Source of the DNA: CAYPTI01 sp964413525 [NCBI: uncultured bacterium]
GTDB lineage: Bacteria > T1Sed10-126
Assembly (NCBI GenBank): GCA_964413525.1
Contig: CAYPTI010000043.1
Coordinates: 2,404 to 13,005 of the forward strand
DNA: 10,602 nt
Reading direction: 5' to 3'
Positions 1-8,420 of this stretch are shown here, one piece after another. A program made the translations under genes and the position numbers. The notes under the pieces are model-generated. The model was not told where the DNA came from. It made no database searches and worked only from the letters and a program-made list of their open reading frames with translations. Each line of letters begins with the position of its first letter. Position 1 is the stretch's first letter.

Positions 1-2282
1 AACGGATGCTTGACGTGGTTCGTCGACGGGAGGAGATGCGCCGTCAACACCGAGTTCACAGCCGTCGGACGGACATGCTTGAAAACCTCGCTCCCCGCCT
101 CAATCAGCGTGAGGAGCGGCTTCGTGAGCGGATCGAGAATCAGCGGGAAAAACGGAACACCCTCAAGAAATTACACGGGGAATATCGGGGGTTCTACGAC
201 GGGGTTCAGGCCATCATGCAGCGGGTCGACCAGGGGACGTACGAGGGCGTCTTCGGGGTGGTCGCCAATTTGATCGACGTTCCGGGGTCGCTGGAGGAGG
301 CCCTCCAGGTGGCCCTGGGGGGGCGGCTCCAGAATATCGTGGTCGAGCGTCAGCGGGACGTCAGCCCCATGGTTGATTACCTGAAGGAGCAGGACGCGGG
401 GAGAGCGACGTTCCTCCCCCTGGATTCGCTGCAACCCGGAAGGGTACCGGACTCCGCCCGGTCCCTGACGGAGCGTCAGGGGGTTGTCGGGTTTGCCCGG
501 AACCTGATCGACTACCCCGAGGAGATCGAACGGGCGGTCGACTACCTGCTCGGACGAGTGATTGTCGTGGAGGAACTTGAAGAGGGGCTCCGGCTTCAGA
601 GGGAGGGTCACCTGGAGGGGTGGGGAGGGATGGTCGTGAGCCTGGACGGGGAGAAGGTTCACTCCGGCGGTCCGGTGACGGGGGGGACGGTCAACCCGAG
701 AAACGGACAGCTGCTTTCCCGTTCCGGCAAACTGGACGAACTGGCCGCCGAGATCGAGGAGCTTGAGGAGGAACTGGAGGCGACCCGGGCCACCCGGAAG
801 CGGCTTGAGGACGACCTCCGGGAGGCCAACGACCGGCTGGACCGGATGACCAACGCCCTGCGGGGCATGGAGGACGAAACCCGACGGCTTCGCCAGTCTC
901 TCCGGGATCAGGAGCAGAACCTGGCCATGAAGCAGCAGGGATTCCGAAGCACGCACACGGATGTGGTGGAAGCCCTGCGACGGCGACGAACCGTTCGGTT
1001 CAGGACCCTCTCGTACCGGGAACTGGCCCGGTTGGTGAAAAACCGGGAAGAGAGACGAAAGGAACGAACCCAGGACGTCCGCCGCCGCCGGACCCAACTG
1101 GATGAGAAGCGTGAAACCGTGGGGGAGTGGCGCCGGAAGGCCGAACGTCGCGAAGACCGGGCCCGCTCCCGGGCGGAGGACCTGTCGGAACGGAAGCAGC
1201 GAGTGATTGAACGGTGCCGGAGGCGGGAGACCCAGCGTCGGCAGCGACTTGACCAGATCGATCAGATCACCCTCCGCCGCCGAAATCTCCGCGGGGAGTA
1301 CGTACAAACCTCGCTGACCCATGGAAGGCGGGAACGGATCCGCGACGCCTGGCGGTCGCTGGAAGCCGACCTGCGGTCCCGGCAGGAAGATTTTCAGGAG
1401 AAACTGGACCGGGCCAACCGGCGCCTTCAGGAGGCGGAGCGGGAGGCGGAAAAAGAACGCAACCGGCTGCGGACCGCCCGCAACCAGGCCGAAGACATCG
1501 AGAACCGGCTTCAGGAACAGGCGCGCCACCTGGAGGATGAGTTTGGCGTGGAAGCCGATCCCGACCGGCTCAGCGAGCGGGACCCCGGGGAGGACGTTCC
1601 CGGGGACCGGGAGGAACTTCGGGAACAGTTGCGGGAGAAACGATCCAGTCTCAAGGAAATGCGTCCCGTCAACATGCTGGCCGACAAGCAGGCTCGGGAA
1701 CTGGAGGAGGAGGTCGAGGACCTCCGGAGCCAGCGAGAGGATCTGGAAACCGCCTGCAATCAGCTGGAACGGCTCATTGATCGATTGAACCGCCGGGCTC
1801 GCGAACAGTTTCGGGAGGCGTTTGAAGAAATTCAGGGTCATTTCGAGCGGTACGTGGGAGACCTCTTCCAGGGCGGAGAAGGTCATCTCCGGCTGTCGGA
1901 CGATCCGGTGCTGGAAGCCGGTGTACACCTTGAGGTGCAGCCGCCCGGGGAACGGTTGCAGCAAATGTCCGCTCTGTCAGGGGGAGAGAAATCCATGGCG
2001 GCGATTGCGTTTTTGTTTGCACTGTTTGAACGAAAAACGACTCCGTTCTGTTTTCTCGACGAGGTTGACGCCGCGCTGGACGATCAGAACCTGGCCCAGT
2101 TCGTCCAATTGCTTCACCGGTTCGAGGAAGAAACTCAGTTCATCATCATCACTCACAAAAAAATTACCATGCAGTCGGCCGCTCAGCTGTACGGGGTAAC
2201 CATGGCCGAATCCGGCGTTTCCGAAATCGTCGGGATCGAGATGGACGAGGCCGAGCAATTCCGGACCACCGGCGAGACCTGA
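1..2282 (+). CDS. smc: Chromosome segregation protein SMC, C-terminal two thirds (5' end outside window)
   Basis: SMC is the ATPase core of the bacterial condensin complex, which with ScpA and ScpB compacts and segregates the nucleoid. The frame is open from the left edge (codons in phase with position 3) to TGA at 2280-2282, so the N-terminal Walker A half is missing. Counting from the ATG at position 6, which is probably not the true start, residues 1-55 end the outgoing coiled coil. Residues about 60-240 are the hinge, with GVFGVVANLI near 81-90 and the glycine-rich SGGPVTGGTV at 220-229. Residues about 245-640 are a long Arg/Glu-rich coiled coil. The arm carries the conserved PVN segment at 554-556, but the glycine that usually precedes PVN in the family is Arg553. 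The ABC signature LSGGEK starts at 657, Walker B plus D-loop LDEVDAALDD is at 684-693, and the H-loop IIITHKK follows. The hinge-to-signature distance of about 417 residues is normal for SMC. The scpA and scpB genes are not in view. Identification is firm. Confidence 0.97.
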   Translation, partial: RMLDVVRRREEMRRQHRVHSRRTDMLENLAPRLNQREERLRERIENQREKRNTLKKLHGEYRGFYDGVQAIMQRVDQGTYEGVFGVVANLIDVPGSLEEALQVALGGRLQNIVVERQRDVSPMVDYLKEQDAGRATFLPLDSLQPGRVPDSARSLTERQGVVGFARNLIDYPEEIERAVDYLLGRVIVVEELEEGLRLQREGHLEGWGGMVVSLDGEKVHSGGPVTGGTVNPRNGQLLSRSGKLDELAAEIEELEEELEATRATRKRLEDDLREANDRLDRMTNALRGMEDETRRLRQSLRDQEQNLAMKQQGFRSTHTDVVEALRRRRTVRFRTLSYRELARLVKNREERRKERTQDVRRRRTQLDEKRETVGEWRRKAERREDRARSRAEDLSERKQRVIERCRRRETQRRQRLDQIDQITLRRRNLRGEYVQTSLTHGRRERIRDAWRSLEADLRSRQEDFQEKLDRANRRLQEAEREAEKERNRLRTARNQAEDIENRLQEQARHLEDEFGVEADPDRLSERDPGEDVPGDREELREQLREKRSSLKEMRPVNMLADKQARELEEEVEDLRSQREDLETACNQLERLIDRLNRRAREQFREAFEEIQGHFERYVGDLFQGGEGHLRLSDDPVLEAGVHLEVQPPGERLQQMSALSGGEKSMAAIAFLFALFERKTTPFCFLDEVDAALDDQNLAQFVQLLHRFEEETQFIIITHKKITMQSAAQLYGVTMAESGVSEIVGIEMDEAEQFRTTGET

Positions 2283-2322
2283 CCGGTCCCACCCCTGCCC
2301 GTCCTTCGGTTGTAAGGGTTTC

Positions 2323-3249
2323 GTGAGCACGCCGTCAGCGGTCCTCGACCTCGGTTCCAATTCCACCCGGTATCTGCTCTACGGGGATGGGACGAAATCC
2401 TTCTCACCGGACGGGGTCGTGGGGAGAAGCATGAAGGTCACCCGGGTGTCGGAGGGCATGGAGGGGGACCGGCGCCTGGGGTCGGCCGGAATTCGCCGGT
2501 TGATGAGTTGTCTGCGTGAATTTGATCGGGAGGTTCGAGAGGCCGGGGGGAAGTGGCTGCGCGGGGTGGCCACCAGCGCCTTCCGGCGGGCCGAGAACGG
2601 TGACGAGATCCTCCGCCGGGTGGCCACAACCCTGGACATCCCCCGGCTTGAAGTTATCTCCGGAGAACGGGAAGCGGAACGTACCGCCCGGGGAGCCCTG
2701 GGGGCCCTTTCGGAGTCGGCCGGCACGGTTCTGGACATCGGAGGCAGCAGCACCGAGCTGGTGGTTCGGTCGAGCGAGGAAGCGACGTACTCGGTCAGCA
2801 TGCCCGTGGGTGTGGTGAGATTGTACGAACAGGCCGGTACGCCGGAGACATGGTCCCGGACGATCCACCGCCGGATGAGGAAGTCGGTGAGCGATGAGTT
2901 GACCGACCATCCCGTTCCCAACCCCGGGGAGTGTCCATTTGTCGTGGTGGGAGGAACCGGCACGACCTTTGCCGCACTCCGTCAGGATCATCGAACCTAC
3001 CGTCCGAACGAGGTTCACGGATTTCGGGCCGGTCGGAAGGAGATCACCGAGATGATCCAGTTCTGGTACGAGGTTCCCTTCGAGCAGGTCCGGGTCCGGG
3101 AACCGGTCGTCCAACAGGGGCGTGAGGACGTGTTTTTTGCGGGTCTGGTGATCCTTGAGTCCGTTCTGGATTGGGCGGAAGCGGACGGATTCACCGTGTC
3201 GGATTTTGGTCTGCTGGCCGGGGTGCTCGATGAGGAACTCGGCGCATGA
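2323..3249 (+). CDS. Ppx/GppA-family phosphatase (exopolyphosphatase / pppGpp phosphohydrolase type)
   Basis: This is a cytoplasmic enzyme of the ASKHA fold. Family members remove terminal phosphate from inorganic polyphosphate or convert pppGpp to ppGpp; the sequence does not tell which. Visible motifs in order are the phosphate-1 loop DLGSNSTR (9-16), ATSAFRRAEN (83-92), VISGEREAE (111-119), the phosphate-2 motif VLDIGGSSTELV (136-147), SMPVGVVRLYE (159-169), GGTGTTFAAL (210-219) and REDVFFAGLVILESVL (267-282). At 308 residues it is the short two-lobe form, lacking the C-terminal HD-like extension of E. coli Ppx and GppA. The usual EEA after the ISG motif reads REA (116-118); the Glu next to Ala, which I take to be the most conserved one, is kept. 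The start is GTG at 2323 with AAGGG at 2314-2318, only four bases upstream. It lies 40 nt after smc, and the next gene follows after 49 nt. I leave the symbol empty because ppx and gppA cannot be separated here. Confidence 0.93.
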   Translation: MSTPSAVLDLGSNSTRYLLYGDGTKSFSPDGVVGRSMKVTRVSEGMEGDRRLGSAGIRRLMSCLREFDREVREAGGKWLRGVATSAFRRAENGDEILRRVATTLDIPRLEVISGEREAERTARGALGALSESAGTVLDIGGSSTELVVRSSEEATYSVSMPVGVVRLYEQAGTPETWSRTIHRRMRKSVSDELTDHPVPNPGECPFVVVGGTGTTFAALRQDHRTYRPNEVHGFRAGRKEITEMIQFWYEVPFEQVRVREPVVQQGREDVFFAGLVILESVLDWAEADGFTVSDFGLLAGVLDEELGA

Positions 3250-3298
3250 AGGCCTCTGAGGGAAATCAATTCGTCCCTTTGATCGGGCGAATATCCCC

Positions 3299-5605
3299 GT
3301 GAAACCCTCAACGATCCTGACGGTAACCGGAACGGCAATCGTCGCCGTTGTGGGGGTCAACGTGCTGTTGAGTGCCCTCTGGGTCGAGCGGCTGATCGTG
3401 CTGGTTGTCCTGCTGGGAGCCAGCCTGTGGCTCTCGGGTTCCCTGGCGCTCGTCACCGGCATTGTCGCCATGCTGGCCGACCTCATTACCCTGAGTTCGT
3501 CCCCGGACTCCCTGTCGATCCTTTTCTGGGTCGTGGTGGTCGTGGCCCCGTTCTACCTGGCCAGCAGGGTCCAGTTTGGAGGACTTCCGGGCGGGTGGGA
3601 GGATAATTCCATTCCGGACCCTTCACCGGGAGAGGAGGGGCATCCCTCCGAGGATCTCACCGGGGAAATCGAATCCCTCAAGCTGGATCCAAGCCTGCAG
3701 TCGACCGGTTCATCCCGGGAACGACCGGTCGAGGACGTCCGGAACCTGGTCCGGTCGCGGCTGGGAGAAGTCCGGGGGCAGTTCGAATTCGACAACGCTC
3801 TGCTTTATCGGATGGTTCGGAAGGAAGCCCGCCTGAGGTACGTGGTGGCCTCCGTGGGGGAGGTGGATCGGGAACGGCGGTTTCGCCCCGATACCGGCCA
3901 GGGGGTGGGCTGGGTGCTTCGTCACCGGGACCGGCGACGATGGGCTGGTCCCGAGGTAGACTGGAGAACGTTGCGGTACCACAAGAAGAACGTCGATTTA
4001 CGAGAAGTCCTGATGGAGCCGCTGTTCGCCGAGGGTGAATTCGTCGGGGTGCTGGTGATGGAGTGGGTGGATCCCACGGATTGGGACGAGGAGGAACTGG
4101 AGACCTTCGCTTCCGAACTGGCGCTCTACCTGCGGCTGGAGGTAACGGTCAAACGCCTCCAGCGAAGCCAGAATCAGCACAAACTGATGGAGGAACTGCA
4201 CCGGTTGAACCCGGTGAACGAACCCGATCTGGAGTCCCTGGTCCAGCGGGCCCTCGGTCTGGTCGGAGACTACATTCCGGCCGACAACATCGAGTTTTAT
4301 CGGCACCGGGAGGGCGAGGAGGAAAGGGTTCTCCACCAGGGTCGCCGTCAGGTCTACGAAGAGTGTATGGAATGGATCCGAGACACCGGGGAGGTTTTAC
4401 GAATTGACGATGTCTCGGAGGAACGACTGCGAGGAAACAAACTCGCCCGGGGAACCCATCTGACGATGAGATCGTTTCTGGGCGGGGCGGTGAACCGGAA
4501 CGACGACCTGTACGGGATGATCTGTCTCGATCACTCCGATCCCCGTTATTTCACGGTGGAGGACGAACGGCTTCTCGGGCTGCTGTTGAACCAGCTCAGC
4601 CAGGCCCTCACGGTCCGGGGAAGCATCCGGGAGCTTGAGGAAGAGCTGGAGGACCGGCGTGACCTGGTGGACCTGGTGACCGACGTGTCGGACCGGGTGG
4701 ATCTGGAGGCCCGGGCCCGGTTGATGTGTGATCGGATAACGGACGGACTTGCCTCGGTCGGGACGGCGGTCTACTGGAGGAGGGAAGCGTCCGGCCGGGC
4801 GTTCGAACGTATCGCGGGTCCAGATGATGATGAAGGAGTCCCCCCCTCGATTTCCCCGGAGTCGAGCTTGGTCCGGAGCCTTCGATCCCATCCGGATCAA
4901 CCCTCCGTGACGATTTCGGACCTATCCAGACTGGACGGAATGTCCGGTCCGGATTCCGCCGGAAGCATGCTCGTTCTTCCGGCCTTTACCACCGGCACCG
5001 AACCGTCGATGTCGGGGTTTGTGGTCCTGTTCTTTCGTTCGACGGAGCAACTGCGTGAGTGGTTAAACCGGGGTCTGTCGGAGATTCGGACTCTTCTCGT
5101 GGACCAACTTCGCCGACTTGACGAACGGGAATCACTGCGTCGGACGATCGGCCGCGACCCTCGAACCGGCGTGCTGACCTACGATGCCTGGAAGGACGCG
5201 CTGACGGAGGTCCGCCGGGACGGGTCGTTCGACCGGATCACCCTCTGGTTACTTCGGGTTCCCGGTCAAAGGCTTGTCATCCGCCAGGGCGGGATATCGT
5301 CCCTGGAAGACTGGTTGGAACGGCTGGGTGACCGGCTGACGGACGCGTTCGATCCGGAACGGGTTGGCCGGGTTCACGGGACGATTTTTTGCGGCTTCGA
5401 TCCGGGAGAACCGGACCGATTGCGTACCCGGCTGGAGACGGTGGCGGAGGAGGTCCGCTCGATACCGTTCCCGACCGGGGATTGGCCGAGGGATCCGGTT
5501 TACCGGTTGGAGACCTTTGATCGGCCGTTCCCCGGGAACGATAGAATGGTGGAGGAACTTGAATGGCCGGTTGAGAAGGAATCCGATCCGGAGGAGAATT
5601 TTTGA
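3299..5605 (+). CDS. Membrane-anchored multi-GAF protein with degenerate GGDEF-like C-terminus
   Basis: This is a 768-residue sensor-like protein with no recognisable enzymatic output. Residues 8-27, 32-65 (one long or two short spans) and 72-88 are strongly hydrophobic, giving three or four membrane helices. A Pro/Glu/Ser-rich linker covers about 96-140. Three stretches look GAF-like: about 143-285 (core FVGVLVMEWVDP, ends in DEEELETFASELALYL), about 305-440 (core DLYGMICLDHSDPRYFTVEDERLL) and a weaker one at about 460-605. Helical, coiled-coil-like linkers join them (285-303 and 440-458). Residues about 618-750 follow the diguanylate cyclase layout: DPRTGVLTYDAW resembles the DPLTGLLNR entry motif, but the position expected for RYGGDEF reads RVHGTIF (691-697), so catalysis is very unlikely. 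The start is GTG at 3299, chosen because MKPS leads straight into the first helix; no clear Shine-Dalgarno precedes it. A cytoplasmic ligand- or partner-sensing role is inferred. GAF calls 1 and 2 are fairly sure, GAF 3 less so. Confidence 0.82.
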   Translation: MKPSTILTVTGTAIVAVVGVNVLLSALWVERLIVLVVLLGASLWLSGSLALVTGIVAMLADLITLSSSPDSLSILFWVVVVVAPFYLASRVQFGGLPGGWEDNSIPDPSPGEEGHPSEDLTGEIESLKLDPSLQSTGSSRERPVEDVRNLVRSRLGEVRGQFEFDNALLYRMVRKEARLRYVVASVGEVDRERRFRPDTGQGVGWVLRHRDRRRWAGPEVDWRTLRYHKKNVDLREVLMEPLFAEGEFVGVLVMEWVDPTDWDEEELETFASELALYLRLEVTVKRLQRSQNQHKLMEELHRLNPVNEPDLESLVQRALGLVGDYIPADNIEFYRHREGEEERVLHQGRRQVYEECMEWIRDTGEVLRIDDVSEERLRGNKLARGTHLTMRSFLGGAVNRNDDLYGMICLDHSDPRYFTVEDERLLGLLLNQLSQALTVRGSIRELEEELEDRRDLVDLVTDVSDRVDLEARARLMCDRITDGLASVGTAVYWRREASGRAFERIAGPDDDEGVPPSISPESSLVRSLRSHPDQPSVTISDLSRLDGMSGPDSAGSMLVLPAFTTGTEPSMSGFVVLFFRSTEQLREWLNRGLSEIRTLLVDQLRRLDERESLRRTIGRDPRTGVLTYDAWKDALTEVRRDGSFDRITLWLLRVPGQRLVIRQGGISSLEDWLERLGDRLTDAFDPERVGRVHGTIFCGFDPGEPDRLRTRLETVAEEVRSIPFPTGDWPRDPVYRLETFDRPFPGNDRMVEELEWPVEKESDPEENF

Positions 5606-5692
5606 GCAGTCCCGTTCGGAGGGTTAACCGCCGGAGCGATCCTCCGTTCGACGAGCCGATCGATCGAACCCGGACGTGCTGGAGTGATGACC

Positions 5693-6286
5693 ATGGCGGT
5701 TGATGCCGTTGCCTGGTTGCATGATCGAGGCCATCAGTCGTTGCGACGCAACGAATACAGCCGGGCGCGTGGATACTTCGAACAGATGCTGTCCATGACC
5801 CGGGAAGCCCGCTGGGTCGAACGGGCCCATGCTTCCCTGGCCCGGGCGTATTATCAGGAGGGGGATATGTTCTGGGCGATGGATCACATTCGACAGGCGC
5901 GGGATCGGTCTCCAAGGGATCCCGAACACCGATTTTTCAAGGCCAAACTTCACGTGGAGCGGGAGGAGTGGCGGGAGGCCGCCCGAGAAGCGCTGGGGGC
6001 CATCGAACAGGATCTCGGCAATCCTGAGTACTATGGATTGCTGGGCGTTGCCGTGTACCGCTGTGAGGGGTATCGTTCAGCGAGGCATTTTCTCGAATGG
6101 GCTCGTGCGCGCGACCCGGGAAACGTTGATCTGCTGTTCGATCGGGTCCGGATCGAGATCCGGGAGGGGAATTTCGAACGGGCGTTGCATTTGCTCCGGG
6201 ACGCCCTGGAGACGTCCGACCAGGAGAGCCTGATTCGGGACAAAATTCGCGTGATTCAACAACACTGGACGATCTCTGGAGGTTGA
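5693..6286 (+). CDS. Small soluble TPR-repeat protein
   Basis: The product is 197 residues and almost entirely helical, in the tetratricopeptide repeat pattern. Helix pairs can be read at YSRARGYFEQML, WVERAHASLARAYYQEGDMFWAMDHIRQARDRSPRD, HRFFKAKLHVEREEWREAAREAL, YYGLLGVAVYRCEGYRSARHFLEWARARDPGN and LLFDRVRIEIREGNFERALHLLRDAL, about five repeats. There is no signal peptide and no membrane helix, so it is probably a cytoplasmic adaptor or scaffold; partner unknown. I chose ATG 5693 because GGAG at 5681-5684 sits eight bases upstream. GTG 5684 and ATG 5687 are in frame but lie on top of that Shine-Dalgarno. The gene starts about 90 nt after the GAF protein gene and in the same reading frame. 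The next gene begins 9 nt after its stop, so translation of the two is probably coupled. Confidence 0.87.
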   Translation: MAVDAVAWLHDRGHQSLRRNEYSRARGYFEQMLSMTREARWVERAHASLARAYYQEGDMFWAMDHIRQARDRSPRDPEHRFFKAKLHVEREEWREAAREALGAIEQDLGNPEYYGLLGVAVYRCEGYRSARHFLEWARARDPGNVDLLFDRVRIEIREGNFERALHLLRDALETSDQESLIRDKIRVIQQHWTISGG

Positions 6287-6295
6287 CGCCTGACG

Positions 6296-8350
6296 ATGGG
6301 CCGTCGAGCGGGAATCTTACTGCTTGGATTGATCCTGGTGGCCGGGGCGACGGGATACTTTTACTGGGACACGGTTCGACCCTACCTTACTCCGTACCTT
6401 GGGTTGGAGGATGCCGAGACGACTGATCAGACGGATTCTCTGCCCGAGGTCGATTTGCCTCCCGTGGCTGATCTGCATCGGGCGGTGCTGAGCGGGAGCC
6501 AGCAGCGGCTGCGTCGTTCCTTCGGACTCCCTCCGCTCGAACCGGATTCATTCTGGTCCTGGTATCAGTCGGTCACCGGTGTGGAGGGATCCGTGGAGTA
6601 CGATGTAGACGGGAGGGGGGCCGGCGTTGAAGCTCCGCTGGAACGCTGGGCCGGGACTCTGTTTGTGGATCGGGTTGAGCCCGAACAGTGGCGGCTCGGA
6701 CTCCACATTGAGGAACCGACGGTCTTCCGGTACCGAGACCTGGAGCTGCGGCGCTCCGGGGATTCGGTTGAACTGCTGATTCCGGCTCTTGACGGCGTGT
6801 ACGAATTGCCCCCCGGAGCGGCGGAGACCGTTTCCGAGTGGCTGGATCGACAGGAACGGGTGCCCCGGCTGGTGACCGAGGACCCGCAGGTTGAGGAATG
6901 GAACGATCGTCCGGTCGTCCGGCTCCGGTACGAACAGGATGGATTTGAGTCCGGGGAACCCGACCGGTACCGCTACGATCTGCTGGTTTCCCATACGGAA
7001 CCCTACGAAGTACGAGGAATGGAGGTTGAGGGGCAGGAAAACGAGTGGGTCTACCGGTTTGAATACGACGACGACCTCCAGCGGTTGACGTCGGTGAACT
7101 GGAACGGTCCGCTCTGGCTTCAGCTCCCTCCACCCCTGGGGGATGCGGTTCCGGAGGCGCTGGTCGGAAGCGGGGCGGAGGCCCTGCTGGGTTCAGACCA
7201 CCCCCTGCGGGATTTGACCCAGGACGGCGAGTACGAGCTTCGATTCGCCTACACGGAAGAAGACCTCCAGTTTGATTTTGAGCTGGATCCGCTCTCCCGG
7301 TTAACCCTGGCTACGCCCGGAGGGACCTACCGGGGAACTCCGACTTTTGGAGAGGGCCGGGTTTCGGGACTGACCTGGTCTCTCGACGATTCCCCCGAGA
7401 CCACCCTGATGGAATTGAACTGGAACTGGCCGGAAGAGGGGATCCGGGAACTCAGCCTCAACTTTTCGGATACGGATCGTTCCCGGGCGATCTTCGCGCT
7501 TTCCGACCTCGGCTGGGTGACGTCTCCCGAGCCCGTCGAGCTGGCGGGAGACGATGTACGGAGACTGGACGAGGAGGAAGTCCTTGGAGAATTGGTCGGC
7601 AGCGTTGTGAACGGTCTTGCTTACCAGGCGGACGAAACGGAACCAGAGCTTCGCGATCGGATGGACTGGCTCCTTCCCGGGGTGCGACCGTTCGTCTCGG
7701 AGAATGCGCTGGAGCGGTATCGAAGCTGGATGGAAGACGACCGGGACGTGGATCGCGGGTTGCCCGACAACCTGGCGTTCGAACGGAGGCGGGCGATCCG
7801 TGAACAGCTCGGACTGCGATTGCCGCTCGATAGTGCCCGGGTCGTTCGGCAGCTGGTTCGGGAAGGGGTCATGCTTGAACCGGAACCGGACGAATATTCC
7901 CTTGTGTTCCAGGTCGCCGAACAGTTGCCCTACGACCTCCAGCGCCGGATCCGGGTCCGGGGCCCGGAGGAAACCGGCGAGATCGTTTACTACAATCCCG
8001 AGACCGGGTTTCCCTATACCTCCGCTCCGGAGGGGTTTGAGCCGGCTCAGGAAAACTTTGATGAGGGGAACTTTCGGGACGCCCGGCTCCGGCTGGAGGA
8101 CTTGCTGGAGGAGTACCCGGAGTCCTCAAACATTAACTTCACCCTTGGGTTAATTCACTTTGAACAGGGTGAGTTCGACCAGGCCATCCCTTATTTTCAG
8201 GCCGCCCGGGACGTCATTCACGACCCCCAGGTTCGCTACTGGGGCAACCACTACCTGAGCCGGATCGAACACCGGCTGGATGAAACCTCGGACCGGGCCG
8301 AGGCACCGGAGTCGGATCAACCGGCGGAATCGGCCGGCGCTTCGGAGTAA
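6296..8350 (+). CDS. Membrane-anchored protein of unknown function with C-terminal TPR repeats
   Basis: I do not recognise this 684-residue protein as a named family. The N-terminus has two Arg followed by a hydrophobic helix at about residues 6-24, with no lipobox Cys, so it looks like an uncleaved signal anchor placing the rest outside the cytoplasm. Residues about 85-275 are rich in alternating beta-type segments, such as WAGTLFVDRV, WRLGLHIEEP, VELLIPALDGVYEL and PVVRLRYEQ. They recall the LolA/LppX-like half-barrel, but this is only an impression of fold. Residues about 310-410 are a second beta-rich stretch containing MELNWNWPEEG. Residues about 435-570 are more helical. At about 578-660 two TPR-like helix pairs are seen: FDEGNFRDARLRLEDLLEEYPES and INFTLGLIHFEQGEFDQAIPYFQAARD. 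The tail is acidic and Ala/Pro/Ser-rich. ATG 6296 follows a GGAGGT at 6278-6283 with a long 12-nt spacer. A pairing with the upstream TPR protein across the membrane region is inferred from adjacency only. Confidence 0.84.
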   Translation: MGRRAGILLLGLILVAGATGYFYWDTVRPYLTPYLGLEDAETTDQTDSLPEVDLPPVADLHRAVLSGSQQRLRRSFGLPPLEPDSFWSWYQSVTGVEGSVEYDVDGRGAGVEAPLERWAGTLFVDRVEPEQWRLGLHIEEPTVFRYRDLELRRSGDSVELLIPALDGVYELPPGAAETVSEWLDRQERVPRLVTEDPQVEEWNDRPVVRLRYEQDGFESGEPDRYRYDLLVSHTEPYEVRGMEVEGQENEWVYRFEYDDDLQRLTSVNWNGPLWLQLPPPLGDAVPEALVGSGAEALLGSDHPLRDLTQDGEYELRFAYTEEDLQFDFELDPLSRLTLATPGGTYRGTPTFGEGRVSGLTWSLDDSPETTLMELNWNWPEEGIRELSLNFSDTDRSRAIFALSDLGWVTSPEPVELAGDDVRRLDEEEVLGELVGSVVNGLAYQADETEPELRDRMDWLLPGVRPFVSENALERYRSWMEDDRDVDRGLPDNLAFERRRAIREQLGLRLPLDSARVVRQLVREGVMLEPEPDEYSLVFQVAEQLPYDLQRRIRVRGPEETGEIVYYNPETGFPYTSAPEGFEPAQENFDEGNFRDARLRLEDLLEEYPESSNINFTLGLIHFEQGEFDQAIPYFQAARDVIHDPQVRYWGNHYLSRIEHRLDETSDRAEAPESDQPAESAGASE

Positions 8351-8409
8351 CCTCCCCGACGTTCTCACCGCGTCCTCGAACCGAAACGGAGGTCCCGTCC
8401 GTGTTTGTG

Positions 8410-8415
8410 TATAAA
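8410..8415 (+). promoter_or_regulatory. Possible -10 box (TATAAA) for the intergenic RNA candidate
   Basis: TATAAA matches the sigma-70 TATAAT consensus at five of six positions and is AT-rich in a GC-rich stretch, about 60 nt after the stop of the upstream gene. No good -35 hexamer sits 16-18 bases upstream, so this is weak evidence. If used, transcription would start near 8420 and run to the terminator at 8637-8670. Confidence 0.25.
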
Positions 8416-8420
8416 ACGGC

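Noticed and set aside
171-1964. Long open frame on the - strand opposite smc
   Set aside because: It is the reverse complement of the Arg/Glu-rich coiled coil, giving a Leu/Pro-rich sequence with no domain pattern, while the + strand is unmistakably SMC.
3260-3281. AGGGA/TCCCT hairpin between the Ppx/GppA and GAF genes
   Set aside because: Five pairs with a 10-base loop and only a TTT tail do not support a terminator.
2404-3486. 360-codon open frame on the - strand opposite the Ppx/GppA gene
   Set aside because: It covers a gene with clear family motifs on the other strand and shows no motifs itself; such antisense frames are common in GC-rich DNA.
8386-8402. ACGGA/TCCGT hairpin after the 684-residue gene, possible terminator
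   Set aside because: The stem is only five base pairs and the following GTTTGTGT is a poor T-tract. It could be a weak terminator, but I cannot support it.
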